Shown: in pieces, positions 1 through 7,873 of the stretch
Position numbering within the stretch: position 1 is the stretch's first letter
How the letters are laid out: every line of letters begins with the position of its first letter
NCBI GenBank assembly: GCA_964437245.1
Contig: CAYTGJ010000075.1
Location: forward strand, 1 to 22,030
Reading direction: 5' to 3'
Length of the DNA: 22,030 bases
Source of the DNA: JANYCO01 sp964437245
GTDB lineage: Bacteria > Bacteroidota > Bacteroidia > Cytophagales > Cytophagaceae
Notes under the pieces: generated by a model
Databases searched by the model: none
What the model was told of the DNA's origin: nothing
Seen by the model: the letters and a program-made list of their open reading frames with translations, nothing else
Translations under genes and position numbers: made by a program

Positions 1-264
1 ATTCTGTGCTCTTATTTCAACGGGCTGGGACTATACATGGTCAACACCAAAGGATCGTTCATCGGTCTTCTGGCCTTTCTCCTCTTTGCAGTCCCCGGGT
101 ATCAATGGTCTCTTCATGGCTTATGCATGGCGGTGAGTGCTTCTTATGGCATCTTATTCGGTTATATGTTGTATCGCTTCAAAAAACACAGCGGAGCTTC
201 TTTAAGTGAATTTGTAAGCTATCTGGCTTATCCTAAAAAAATCATACAGGAAATTCTTTTCTAA
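1..264 (+). CDS. C-terminal fragment of a membrane protein, probable polysaccharide flippase
   Basis: The reading frame is open from the first base and ends with TAA at 262-264, so only the last 87 residues are present and the true start lies outside the window. The fragment holds two hydrophobic stretches, one around GLLAFLLFAVPGY and one around MAVSASYGILFGYMLYRF. A basic, soluble tail ending in KKIIQEILF follows. A membrane protein with paired C-terminal helices and a short basic cytoplasmic tail beside a glycosyltransferase and a sugar ketoisomerase suggests a Wzx/MATE-like O-antigen or exopolysaccharide flippase. That role is inferred from context and general character; no diagnostic motif is visible in the fragment. 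Other polytopic proteins, such as an O-antigen ligase or polymerase, are possible. The gene converges with the glycosyltransferase at 457. Confidence 0.5.
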   Translation: MLCSYFNGLGLYMVNTKGSFIGLLAFLLFAVPGYQWSLHGLCMAVSASYGILFGYMLYRFKKHSGASLSEFVSYLAYPKKIIQEILF

Positions 265-284
265 ACTGATGTTTAGAATATTTC

Positions 285-317
285 AAGATACAAGATACCC
301 AATCCCGGATTCCAGAT
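285..317 (+). repeat. Dispersed intergenic repeat, copy 1
   Basis: The segment carries the modules GATACAAGATA (288-298) and CCCGGATTCCAGAT (304-317), both of which recur in other intergenic gaps of this window. It lies in the 192-base convergent gap between the membrane protein and the glycosyltransferase. A second copy lies on the opposite strand at 401-430. Confidence 0.65.
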
Positions 318-400
318 AAATAAATAGTCAACCCTTCCGGAACAGACCTCTTACGCACAAGGATATGAATATTCTGTAGTCATTTCATAAACTACTTGCT

Positions 401-430
401 CTATCTTGTATCGGGGATCTGGTATCCGGG
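401..430 (-). repeat. Dispersed intergenic repeat, copy 2 (inverted)
   Basis: Read on the minus strand this segment contains CCCGGATACCAGAT and GATACAAGATA. These match copy 1 at 13 of 14 and 11 of 11 positions, but the two modules come in the opposite order. With copy 1 it forms a pair facing each other between two convergent genes. No poly-U tract follows, so it is not a canonical terminator. Confidence 0.6.
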
Positions 431-456
431 ACAACCCGGTACGCTCTGCTTATTTT

Positions 457-1422
457 TTAGCGCACTTCATAAACTCCTTTGTATTTCAGCAATACTTCGT
501 ACATCCAGAACAAGCGTATCTTTTTGCGGGCCAGGAAATAAAACAACCGGGACATTCCGTCGTATGCGTTCAGCTTTACCAACAGATTCCTGTACCCTTC
601 TGCCAGAGAAAACTCTTCCATCAACACAGCATGCCGCATTTCAAACCTCGTCCGGAGGATCAGCATAGAAAACTCATCCGGAGTACGGCATAAGGCATAC
701 GCTTTGTAGAGTACGACCAAGGTGGTATTAAAAAGTCTTGTATTATTTCTGGTATAAAACGCGAGTGAAAAGGATTTTTTCACCACCCGTCTTTTGACTA
801 AAGGTTCTTCTATAAAAGCATAGTAAAAATCCCGCGCACTGACGATCCAGAAGTTAAAATCCTCGTAGGCCAGCGAACTGTCATACCCACCGGATGCTTC
901 AAGTACTTTGCGTCTGAACATCATGGAGGGAGGACATATGAAGTATTTCTGCACTACAAAACGAAAGATGTCTCCTTCCGGATGGAAATCCTGACGGGAA
1001 GTGCCTTTGTGATGGTATCCTAAAAAATGTCCGTCTTCGCTGATCACTTCGGCTTCCGAATACACGACTCCGTACTGCTCCGGGAGAGACAAGAATTTTT
1101 CTACCTGCCGGGTCAGCTTGCCCGGCATCATAACATCATCTGTCGCAAAGTCAATAATGAATGCTCCTGTAGAGCGCTCAAATCCCGAGTTAAAAGCGGT
1201 ACAATTGCCAAGATTGGAGTGATTACGGATAAAAATAATTTCCGGATATTGAAGCAGAAGTTTTTCTATGACCATCACGGACCGGTCCGTACTGAAGTCG
1301 TCAATGACGATGATTTCTTTATTGGGATACTCCTGATTTACGACCGAGAGAATTGCCTCTTCCAGAAATTTCTCATGGTTGTAACACAAACAAACGACCG
1401 ATACTAATGGAAGTTCATTCAT
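457..1422 (-). CDS. Family 2 (GT-A fold) glycosyltransferase
   Basis: A 321-residue protein with the classic GT2 start VSVVCLCYNHEKFLEEAI (residues 7-24), in which the nucleotide-sugar binding strand opens the fold. Next come VIDDFSTD (39-46) and the DXD-type metal/nucleotide motif in FATDD (92-96). A YEDFNFW segment follows at 186-192, where the catalytic base region (ED) of GT2 enzymes lies. No membrane segment is evident, so it is probably a cytosolic or peripheral enzyme that transfers a sugar from a nucleotide donor to a surface polysaccharide or a lipid-linked glycan. Donor and acceptor cannot be read from sequence. Its ATG overlaps the TGA of the upstream ketoisomerase gene (ATGA at 1419-1422), implying translational coupling. 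It ends with TAA at 457-459. Confidence 0.9.
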   Translation of the reverse strand: MNELPLVSVVCLCYNHEKFLEEAILSVVNQEYPNKEIIVIDDFSTDRSVMVIEKLLLQYPEIIFIRNHSNLGNCTAFNSGFERSTGAFIIDFATDDVMMPGKLTRQVEKFLSLPEQYGVVYSEAEVISEDGHFLGYHHKGTSRQDFHPEGDIFRFVVQKYFICPPSMMFRRKVLEASGGYDSSLAYEDFNFWIVSARDFYYAFIEEPLVKRRVVKKSFSLAFYTRNNTRLFNTTLVVLYKAYALCRTPDEFSMLILRTRFEMRHAVLMEEFSLAEGYRNLLVKLNAYDGMSRLFYFLARKKIRLFWMYEVLLKYKGVYEVR

Positions 1423-1820
1423 TGCCAGTTAAGAAATGTTTGATAATCTCTGATGTAATCTTCTTCTTCGTAGTCAGAAGAAGAAAGACAAATACAGATC
1501 CCATTGTCGATAAAATTCAGTTTTCTCCAATAAAAATTAGGGATAAACAATCCCTGGTTCGGATTATCGAGTATGAATTCGTACACCTTCCGCTCCCTGC
1601 TTTCGAGGGTAATTTTTATTTTTCCGTGAAGGCAAACCAGCAATTGAAAAGTATTGATATGAGCATGATTGCCTCTCTCCACCGTTTCCGGGGTCTGATA
1701 AATCCAGTACACCCTTTTAATCCCAAAAGGCACGTGTGAAAAAGCCTGAGCCACGGAGATATATCCGATCTCTTCTTCTCCGATTTTTTGCAGTTCAATG
1801 AGATGTGGCTCTTGCATCAT
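1419..1820 (-). CDS. FdtA/QdtA-like sugar 3,4-ketoisomerase (WxcM-like cupin)
   Basis: A 133-residue single cupin domain. The stretch ERGNHAHINTFQLLVCLHG (about residues 48-66) carries the histidine pair HAH typical of the FdtA/WxcM-like family, whose members isomerise dTDP-4-keto-6-deoxyglucose at C3/C4 on the way to 3-amino sugars. The C-terminal SSSDYEEEDYIRDYQTFL matches the usual ending of this family, and the length is standard. The aminotransferase normally partnered with it is not in the window, so the exact sugar product is open; some members are fused to or replaced by acetyltransferases. The gene starts with tandem ATGs at 1820 and 1817, and either could be used. It overlaps the glycosyltransferase by 4 bases, so both belong to a surface polysaccharide cluster that continues outside the window or is a small remnant of one. 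Confidence 0.83.
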   Translation of the reverse strand: MMQEPHLIELQKIGEEEIGYISVAQAFSHVPFGIKRVYWIYQTPETVERGNHAHINTFQLLVCLHGKIKITLESRERKVYEFILDNPNQGLFIPNFYWRKLNFIDNGICICLSSSDYEEEDYIRDYQTFLNWQ

Positions 1821-2049
1821 ATAGGTAAAATATATTCATAATCTAAGATAAATCTATAGTAAAATCAATTGTTTCGCAAATTCAACCGGAATTTTGAGGA
1901 TAAGTATTTTGCCTGTTTATCATGCTCCGGAACCAGACATTCCGATCCGGTCTTTTTCCTGTCGGAAACGATGGTTGAAAATGTCCGGGGGCTTTACTAA
2001 AAAAGCTTCTTAATCTTTTGAAGATGAAAGGCTTTAAGCCCTCCACCCG

Positions 2050-2081
2050 CTTGATAATGCGCTTTTTTTTGATTATATTTG
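2050..2081 (+). promoter_or_regulatory. Bacteroidota-type promoter of the hybrid kinase operon
   Basis: The box TATATTTG (2074-2081) fits the Bacteroidota -7 consensus TAnnTTTG. CTTG at 2050-2053 lies 20 bases upstream and matches the -33 element TTTG at 3 of 4 positions. Transcription would begin near 2088, just ahead of the purine-rich AGGAG at 2101-2105 and the GTG at 2112. Confidence 0.5.
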
Positions 2082-2111
2082 TTTAGATACGTACGTAAAG
2101 AGGAGAAGCAA

Positions 2112-5100
2112 GTGAATAATACTGAAAATAATAGTTCTCAAGACTCTCAGGATGAGATCCGGCTGCTGAAAGAAAAAATTGAAGATCTCGAACGCCAGCA
2201 ACAAAACAAGGACATGATCCTCCTGGAATCAGAGAAAAGACTCCAGCATGCTCTTGAACAAATAGGATCGTTTGCGCTTTCGATCGATGCAAACGATAAG
2301 ATCACCTTCTGCAATGAAACCTTTCTGAACTTTACCGGATGGAATAAAGAAGATATCCTTGGTCAGGACTGGCGCACTCTATTATCTACGGAGGAAAATC
2401 AGGAGCAGGACAACCGGGAACTTCAGGAATTAATTACCAAGGGAAACCTGGTGAACCGGATCAAGAGAAAAATCCGGACGGCCGACGGGACTCTTAAAAA
2501 CTTACGTTTCAATATTGTTTACCAAAGTAATGCACAAGGTAATATTGCCGGTACTACCCTGATCGGGGAAGATATCACCGAAAAGAAAAAGAAGATCAAA
2601 GCGCTGAAAGAAGGAGACGAACGGCTGAAAGATCTTTTCGAAAATGCCAACGACCTGATCCAGGTCTTCTCTCCCGACGGGAAAATCCAACTGGTCAATA
2701 AATCCTGGCGGGAAACGCTGCGCTACGAAGAAGAAGAAATATCTTCGCTGAATTTCCGGGACATTATTCATCCTGATCATCTTGACAACACGCTTGAACA
2801 TCTTAATAATATCCTGGCAGGAAAACAGGATGATAAATTTGAAACAGTACTGACCTCCAAAAACGGACGAAACATCAATGTGATCGCCAGTGTCAACATC
2901 CGCTACGACAAGGATGTTCCGGTGCTCTTCCGGGCGATCTTCCACGACAATACCGAACACCTGCGTTCGGAAAGGGCCCAGAAACTGTATTATAAAATTT
3001 CCACCCTTGCGATCAATTCCGACAACCTGGAATCGCTGCTCTACAACATTCACATGGAACTGAAAGAGCTGATCGCTGTTAATAATTTCCATGTAGCCTT
3101 ATACGACCGGGATAAAAATCTTCTGAATTTTCCTTACTATGTAGACGAAACTCAGGGGGAACGCAATACTACCTTCAAACGGCCGGTAGCCAAAGCGCTT
3201 ACCGAATATTCCCTGTTTAGCGAAAACCCTACGTTTCTTTACGAAGAAGACATCCTGCTACTCGCCAAAGAGAAAACCGTAGAATTGCTCGGGCCGGTAC
3301 CCAAGATATGGCTGGGAGTGCCGCTTAAGCTGGAAAACAGGACCATTGGGGTCATTGCTGTAAAAAGCCACAGCGATCGTAACAAATACAAAAAACGCCA
3401 TCTCGAATTACTGGACTTTATTTCCGGACAGATCGCACTGGTGATCGAAAGAAAACGGAATGAAGAAAAGATCATTGCCCAGACAGCACGTCTGAACGCA
3501 ATCTTTGAAAGTAGCTCGCACCTGATCTGGTCGGTAAACCGGAGCAGAGGACTGACGTCTTTCAATCACAACTACGCCGAAGCAATCTACAGCAAATACC
3601 ATATTTATCCGGAACCAGACTATTCTTCCGACAATCCAAAGATCCTGATGCTGTCTTCGCCCGAATACCATGACGAAGTAAACCAGTATTACAAGGAAGC
3701 CTTTGAAGGAAATGCCCAGCATTATGAGACCAAAGGGCGTGACAAAAACGGCCGGGATATCTGGCGAGAAACCTTCCTCAACCCGATTTTCCTTCCGGAT
3801 GGCCGGATTGAAGAAGTATCGGGAATCTCTCACGATGTGACAGAGAAAAAACAATTCAACCTTTCCTTGCAGGAAAGTGAAGAAAAATTCCGGAATATTT
3901 TCGAGTCATTTCAGGATATCTACTATCGTACCGATATCTATGGAAAGATCATGATGATGAGCCCTTCCGGATGTGAGATCAGCGGATATACCCACGAAGA
4001 AGTGATCGGAAAGAATATTACCGATTTCTATGTGGGTACTGATAAGCAGTTCAACATTATCAAACGACTGCTGATGCACGGCTCGATCAAAAACTATGAG
4101 AGCAAGCTTATTCTGAAAGACGGTTCCTTTATACAGGCGATTTCCAACATCCGTTTTATCTACAACAAGGACGGAAAGCCTGTCGCTATTGAAGGGGTGG
4201 CAAGGGACATCACCTTCCTCAAAAAAGCCACAGAAGAACTTCTGAAAGCGAAAGAGATCGCCGAAAAGTCACTGAAGGTGAAAGAAAGCTTCCTGGCCAA
4301 TATGAGCCACGAGATCAGGACACCGATGAACGGAATGATCGGAATGATCGACCTGCTGATCGAAACCCCTCTGGATCCGGAACAGCAGAAATATGTACTG
4401 ACGATCAAAAAATCTTCTGAGACCCTGCTACGGATCCTCAACGATATCCTGGACCTTTCCAAAATGGAGGCCGGTAAAATGCAGTTACGGCTTACTTCTA
4501 TCAACCTGGAAAGCACGATCGAAAAACTTCATTCGCTCTTTTATCAGCAGGCACATCTGAAAGGCATGGAACTTTATTACTCCATCGCGAGCAATGTGCC
4601 AAGGTTTATTGTGGCAGACGAAACAAGGTTGCTTCAGATCCTGTCCAACCTGACCTCCAATTCGATCAAGTTTACAGAACATGGAAGTGTATCCATCAAC
4701 GTAACACTGGAAAGTAAAAAAGACAACGTCAATAAAATGCGGGTAGAGATCACCGATACCGGGATCGGGATCTCCGACGACAACCTGCAAAAGCTATTTA
4801 ATTATTTCAGCCAGGTAGACAACTCCTCTACCAAATCGTATGGTGGCACAGGACTCGGCCTGGCGATTTCCAAAGAGCTTTGCAAAATGATGAACGGTGA
4901 GATCGGCGTACGTACCAAAGTAGACGAGGGAAGTACATTCTGGTTCACGTTCGAGGCACAGGAAAGTAAACGCGGTATGGAAGCCCGCAACAACGGAGAA
5001 GAACATGTCCGGATCTCGGGACGGTTTGAAAAACACCATCTGAAAATCCTGCTGGTAGACGACAATAACGTGAACCAACTAGTGGCCTCCGAAATACTCA

Positions 5101-5822
5101 AAAAATCCGGCTGCCTTGTAGAGACAGCCAGCAATGGTCTGGAAGCGATCGAAAAGGTAAAAAACAATACCTATGATCTTATTTTCATGGATATCCAGAT
5201 GCCTCAGATGGACGGCACTACGGCTACCCGGGAAATAAAAAAACTGGGGATCTCTCCCCTGCCTCCTATTATTGCCATGACCGCTTATGCGATGGAAGAA
5301 GACCGGGAAAAATTCCTTTCGGCAGGAATGGACGACTATATCGCAAAACCCATAAAATCAGAGGTGTTGATAAATAAGATCGCCGAAAAATTAAATTTAA
5401 ATGAGAAAAGTGACTATTTTAGTACAAGCAATGATCAGGCTGAAACCAGGTCTCAGACGGTGATCAGTATGGATGTTCTGAAGAGCATGATGGCTTTTGT
5501 AGACCACCCTACCCTGATCAGCATTTACCAGGAATTTGAAGCGGAAACCTATACGCAACTGGAAGAATGTAAAAACATGTTTGGCTTCGGTGATTTTAAG
5601 AATATTCAGTCTCACCTGCATACCATAAAAGGTACTGCCGGTACACTCGGAATAGAAAAACTGGAATCACAGGCAAGGCAGATCGAAAGTAATATTAAGC
5701 AGAATAACTTCAATAATATTACGGACAGCCTTAATTTGCTCTATGAGGCATTTGATGAATTTAAAACCAATTATTACCAAATACTAAATAACCTGACTTA
5801 TGAAAAAAGTTTTAGTGGCTGA
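2112..5822 (+). CDS. Hybrid sensor histidine kinase, PAS-PAS-GAF-PAS-PAS-HisKA-HATPase-REC-HPt
   Basis: The start is taken as GTG at 2112, with AGGAG six bases upstream; an in-frame TTG at 2079 falls inside the promoter box. That gives 1236 residues. Order: a short coiled coil (20-50), PAS (about 45-160), PAS (170-285), GAF (290-450), PAS (455-580), PAS (590-710), HisKA with NMSHEIRTPMNG (phospho-His 733), HATPase_c with an N-box SNSIKFT (Asn 850), DTGIGI (882-887) and GGTGLGL (911-917). A receiver follows with phospho-Asp 1027 in FMDIQMPQMDG and Lys 1079, then an HPt domain with His 1170 in HTIKGTAG. All catalytic residues are present, so an internal His-Asp-His relay is expected. There is no membrane segment, so it should sense cytoplasmic cues, perhaps small ligands through PAS/GAF. 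The HPt probably hands phosphate to the adjacent stand-alone receiver, whose gene overlaps this one by 23 bases. The ligand is unknown. Confidence 0.93.
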   Translation: MNNTENNSSQDSQDEIRLLKEKIEDLERQQQNKDMILLESEKRLQHALEQIGSFALSIDANDKITFCNETFLNFTGWNKEDILGQDWRTLLSTEENQEQDNRELQELITKGNLVNRIKRKIRTADGTLKNLRFNIVYQSNAQGNIAGTTLIGEDITEKKKKIKALKEGDERLKDLFENANDLIQVFSPDGKIQLVNKSWRETLRYEEEEISSLNFRDIIHPDHLDNTLEHLNNILAGKQDDKFETVLTSKNGRNINVIASVNIRYDKDVPVLFRAIFHDNTEHLRSERAQKLYYKISTLAINSDNLESLLYNIHMELKELIAVNNFHVALYDRDKNLLNFPYYVDETQGERNTTFKRPVAKALTEYSLFSENPTFLYEEDILLLAKEKTVELLGPVPKIWLGVPLKLENRTIGVIAVKSHSDRNKYKKRHLELLDFISGQIALVIERKRNEEKIIAQTARLNAIFESSSHLIWSVNRSRGLTSFNHNYAEAIYSKYHIYPEPDYSSDNPKILMLSSPEYHDEVNQYYKEAFEGNAQHYETKGRDKNGRDIWRETFLNPIFLPDGRIEEVSGISHDVTEKKQFNLSLQESEEKFRNIFESFQDIYYRTDIYGKIMMMSPSGCEISGYTHEEVIGKNITDFYVGTDKQFNIIKRLLMHGSIKNYESKLILKDGSFIQAISNIRFIYNKDGKPVAIEGVARDITFLKKATEELLKAKEIAEKSLKVKESFLANMSHEIRTPMNGMIGMIDLLIETPLDPEQQKYVLTIKKSSETLLRILNDILDLSKMEAGKMQLRLTSINLESTIEKLHSLFYQQAHLKGMELYYSIASNVPRFIVADETRLLQILSNLTSNSIKFTEHGSVSINVTLESKKDNVNKMRVEITDTGIGISDDNLQKLFNYFSQVDNSSTKSYGGTGLGLAISKELCKMMNGEIGVRTKVDEGSTFWFTFEAQESKRGMEARNNGEEHVRISGRFEKHHLKILLVDDNNVNQLVASEILKKSGCLVETASNGLEAIEKVKNNTYDLIFMDIQMPQMDGTTATREIKKLGISPLPPIIAMTAYAMEEDREKFLSAGMDDYIAKPIKSEVLINKIAEKLNLNEKSDYFSTSNDQAETRSQTVISMDVLKSMMAFVDHPTLISIYQEFEAETYTQLEECKNMFGFGDFKNIQSHLHTIKGTAGTLGIEKLESQARQIESNIKQNNFNNITDSLNLLYEAFDEFKTNYYQILNNLTYEKSFSG

Positions 5823-6174
5823 GGATAGTTCCGTGATCCAAAACCTCACAAAAAAAATACTTCAATTTCAAAACTTTGACATTAAGAGCGTTAAAAACGG
5901 GAAAGAGGTTCTTAAGTCAATGGAAACAGAATCGTTTGATCTTATCCTGATGGACATCAATATGCCCCAGATGGATGGGATGGCTTGTATACGTGAGATC
6001 CGCTCTATGAGTGATAAAAGCAAAGCCGAAATACCGGTAATAGCGATCACGGGCAATGCCAAGAACTATTCCGAAGAAGATTTTTCCAGTGCAGGATTCA
6101 ATGATTTTCTTGCCAAGCCGCTTGATTTCGACAAGCTGGTGGATACTGTAAAAAGATTAACCGATACAAAATAA
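5800..6174 (+). CDS. Single-domain response regulator (REC only)
   Basis: A 124-residue protein that is a complete CheY-like receiver and nothing more. Visible residues are the acidic pair E8-D9, phospho-acceptor D52 in LILMDINMPQMDG, T84 in AITG and K106 in LAKP, which is the full set for phosphorylation and conformational switching. Its ATG at 5800 lies inside the kinase gene in another frame, 23 bases before the kinase stop, so it is almost certainly co-transcribed and translationally coupled. The natural inference is that it receives phosphate from the kinase's C-terminal HPt. Without a DNA-binding or enzymatic domain it must act by binding a partner or as a phosphate shuttle. The output partner is not visible here. 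Confidence 0.92.
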   Translation: MKKVLVAEDSSVIQNLTKKILQFQNFDIKSVKNGKEVLKSMETESFDLILMDINMPQMDGMACIREIRSMSDKSKAEIPVIAITGNAKNYSEEDFSSAGFNDFLAKPLDFDKLVDTVKRLTDTK

Positions 6175-6194
6175 ACTGTAAACCATCTGACAAT

Positions 6195-6470
6195 ATGCAG
6201 ATCAAATACACACAACAATTTCTGAATAAACTGGAAGATATATTCGCCGAGTCGAAATACATTCTCCGTTATGAGAAAGGTAATTTTCATGCCGGGTATT
6301 GCATATTAAAAGACAATAATGTAGCTGTGGTCAATAAATATTTTACGGTAGAGGGGAAGATCAATGCACTGATCGAGATACTACGTCAGATTGAGTTAAA
6401 TCCGGAATCGCTGAGCGAGAAAAACCGAAAGCTTTATCTTGAATTAACTCAAACTGAACTGACCCTTTGA
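6195..6470 (+). CDS. Small conserved-looking protein of unknown function
   Basis: A 91-residue protein starting at ATG 6195, 20 bases after the receiver gene. I do not recognise a named domain. It has no signal peptide or membrane segment. The middle, YEKGNFHAGYCILKDNNVAVVNKYF, looks like an antiparallel beta region, followed by a helical C-terminal half that begins VEGKINALIEILRQIEL. Its TGA overlaps the TTG start of the metallo-hydrolase (TTGA at 6467-6470), which strongly suggests that both are real and co-translated. I have an impression, not checked, that short proteins of this kind sit before this hydrolase in other Bacteroidota. The start ATG has no clear ribosome binding site, as is usual in this phylum. 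Function is unassigned. Confidence 0.75.
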   Translation: MQIKYTQQFLNKLEDIFAESKYILRYEKGNFHAGYCILKDNNVAVVNKYFTVEGKINALIEILRQIELNPESLSEKNRKLYLELTQTELTL

Positions 6471-7231
6471 TCGTTACATTTTTAGGCACAGGAACTTCAC
6501 AGGGTGTCCCCATTATAGGCTGTACCTGCAAGGTATGTACTTCTCTGGACTTCAGAGACAAGCGGCTGAGAACTTCTCTGCACCTCAGTATTGAGGGAAA
6601 AAGTTTCATTTTTGATTCGGGTCCCGACTTCCGCCAACAGGTGTTACGTGAGCGGATCACCACCCTCAATGCGCTCATCTTTACGCACGAACATAAAGAT
6701 CATACTGCGGGCCTGGACGATGTAAGAGGATTCAACTACAAAGACGGAGGAAAAAGTGTTACCGTATTCGGCCGCAACACCGTATTGGACACTTTGAAAC
6801 GAGAATACTCCTATGCGTTTTCCGATTTTAAATACCCAGGCATTCCCCTGATCGATCTTTTCGAGATCACCAATACCCCTTTTGAGATCGAAGGGATCTC
6901 GTTTACTCCCATTGAAGTATTGCATTATAAGCTTCCTGTCTTCGGATTCAGGGTAAAGGATTTCACTTACATTACGGATGCGAACTTCATTCCGGAACCG
7001 GAACTGGAGAAAGTAAAAGGCACCAGAGTACTTGTGTTAAATGCATTAAGAGAATCGGATCACATTTCTCATTTTACGCTTCAGCAAGCCCTTGAGATCA
7101 TTGAAAAAGTACAGCCGGAAAAGGCCTACCTGATCCATTTGAGCCATCAGATGGGGTTGCATAAAGAGGTGGAAAAGAAACTTCCTTCTCATGTAAAAAT
7201 TGCGTACGACGGGCTGAGAATAGAAATCTGA
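6467..7231 (+). CDS. MBL-fold metallo-hydrolase, PhnP-like
   Basis: A 254-residue metallo-beta-lactamase-fold enzyme. The start TTG at 6467 is chosen because it gives the family N terminus IVTFLGTGTSQGVPIIGC directly at residue 2. The metal-binding signature THEHKDH is at 73-79 (H74, H76, D78, H79), with further ligand candidates H153, D171 in YITDAN and H224 in LIHLSHQMG. A cysteine trio C19/C21/C24 follows the first strand, as in PhnP-like proteins where such cysteines bind a structural zinc. Known relatives are phosphodiesterases acting on small cyclic or nucleotide-like phosphodiesters, but PhnP's own pathway (C-P lyase) is not in evidence here, so the substrate is open. The start overlaps the preceding 91-residue gene by 4 bases. 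No terminator is visible directly downstream. Confidence 0.88.
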   Translation: MIVTFLGTGTSQGVPIIGCTCKVCTSLDFRDKRLRTSLHLSIEGKSFIFDSGPDFRQQVLRERITTLNALIFTHEHKDHTAGLDDVRGFNYKDGGKSVTVFGRNTVLDTLKREYSYAFSDFKYPGIPLIDLFEITNTPFEIEGISFTPIEVLHYKLPVFGFRVKDFTYITDANFIPEPELEKVKGTRVLVLNALRESDHISHFTLQQALEIIEKVQPEKAYLIHLSHQMGLHKEVEKKLPSHVKIAYDGLRIEI

Positions 7232-7240
7232 TTTTAATAT

Positions 7241-7274
7241 GATTGCTGGATACTAGATGCCAGATACAAGAAGC
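7241..7274 (+). repeat. Dispersed intergenic repeat, copy 3
   Basis: It contains GGATACTAGATGCCAGATA at 7248-7266, a 19-base exact match to 14084-14102, followed by CAAGAAGCTAGG. It lies about ten bases after the metallo-hydrolase stop, at the 3' end of the operon and in a convergent gap. Confidence 0.75.
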
Positions 7275-7566
7275 TAGGAATTGCTGCGGCGTATGCGGTT
7301 TCGCCGGGATACTACTGCCATTACCGCCGTCGCTCGCCTCTTGGCGAGTGACCACTATTTTGTAGCCCACTGGGCGGACTGACAAAGAACTGATGTTGAA
7401 TTTACAAAATATTTATAAAGAATGACTCGACATGATCCTTAATTTAAAAATAGCATATCATCTATAGTATACATTTTATAACACACCAAATACTCCGGCG
7501 AGACGCCTCACAAATATTCGTCACTCGCCAAGAGGCGAGCGACAGCGCAGAGGTTAGGAATTGCTG
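7275..7566. repeat. Inverted-repeat segment bounded by 12-base direct repeats
   Basis: The direct repeat TAGGAATTGCTG occurs at 7275-7286 and 7555-7566, 280 bases apart. Between these lie two arms that are exact reverse complements over 24 bases (7329-7352 and 7520-7543), and each arm is itself a small hairpin, CTCGCC-TCTT-GGCGAG in the left arm. No open reading frame of note is present. The layout resembles a small non-autonomous element or the scar of one, but the arms do not reach the direct repeats, so the edges are uncertain. Confidence 0.6.
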
Positions 7567-7582
7567 AAAAATAACCCTATAG

Positions 7583-7817
7583 CCTGACCATAGCCGTCAA
7601 CTTAAGGAATTACCTCCCCCTGGCCCCCTCCGCTTAAGCTCATAATCCATCACACAAGGGGGAAATAGTAGTTCTATTATTCCCTCCTTGTGTCATTCAA
7701 TAACCGAAACGGTTTCCCCCTTGTGCGGCTGTTCGTGCGCTGGCGGAGGCCAGGGGGAGGTGATCTTGTCCTATCATAATTCTACCGTTTAATATAAAGT
7801 CGACGGCTATGGTCAGG
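7583..7817. mobile_element. Nested inverted-repeat element, MITE-like candidate
   Basis: The outer arms 7583-7603 and 7797-7817 are reverse complements at 20 of 21 positions (CCTGACCATAGCCGTC on the left). Inside them, ACCTCCCCCTGGC (from 7612) pairs with GCCAGGGGGAGGT (7749-7761). Further in, CACAAGGGGGAAA (7653-7665) pairs exactly with 7713-7725. A third CACAAGGAGGGA-like copy lies in the centre on the minus strand (about 7682-7692). At about 235 bases without a coding frame it fits a miniature inverted-repeat element or palindromic repeat. No clear target-site duplication flanks it. It sits in the convergent space between the hydrolase and the PAS protein, next to the 7275-7566 structure. 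With the dispersed copy 3 these fill most of the 642-base gene-free stretch 7232-7873; the remaining roughly 55 bases before 7874 show nothing further. Confidence 0.55.
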
Positions 7818-7873
7818 GGACAAGACACTGGACTGCGTAGAAATCCTTCACATCCATTGATTGTAACCTGGTT

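Noticed and set aside
430..456. Terminator for the glycosyltransferase gene
   Set aside because: The CCGGG/CCCGG stem has five pairs and no U tract follows on the minus strand.
396..1407. Several plus-strand frames of 90-126 residues opposite the glycosyltransferase
   Set aside because: They are antisense shadows; the minus-strand protein has clear GT2 motifs and these have none.
1930..2030. Short inverted stretches (CCGGA...TCCGG, CTTC...GAAG near T runs) in the divergent gap
   Set aside because: Stems are short with long loops, and no gene ends nearby for them to terminate.
2079..2111. Upstream TTG start for the hybrid kinase
   Set aside because: It overlaps the TATATTTG promoter box, while GTG at 2112 has AGGAG at ideal spacing.
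7329..7543. Hairpin repeats considered as a CRISPR array
   Set aside because: Only two copies exist, they are in opposite orientation, and there is no regular spacer pattern or cas gene.
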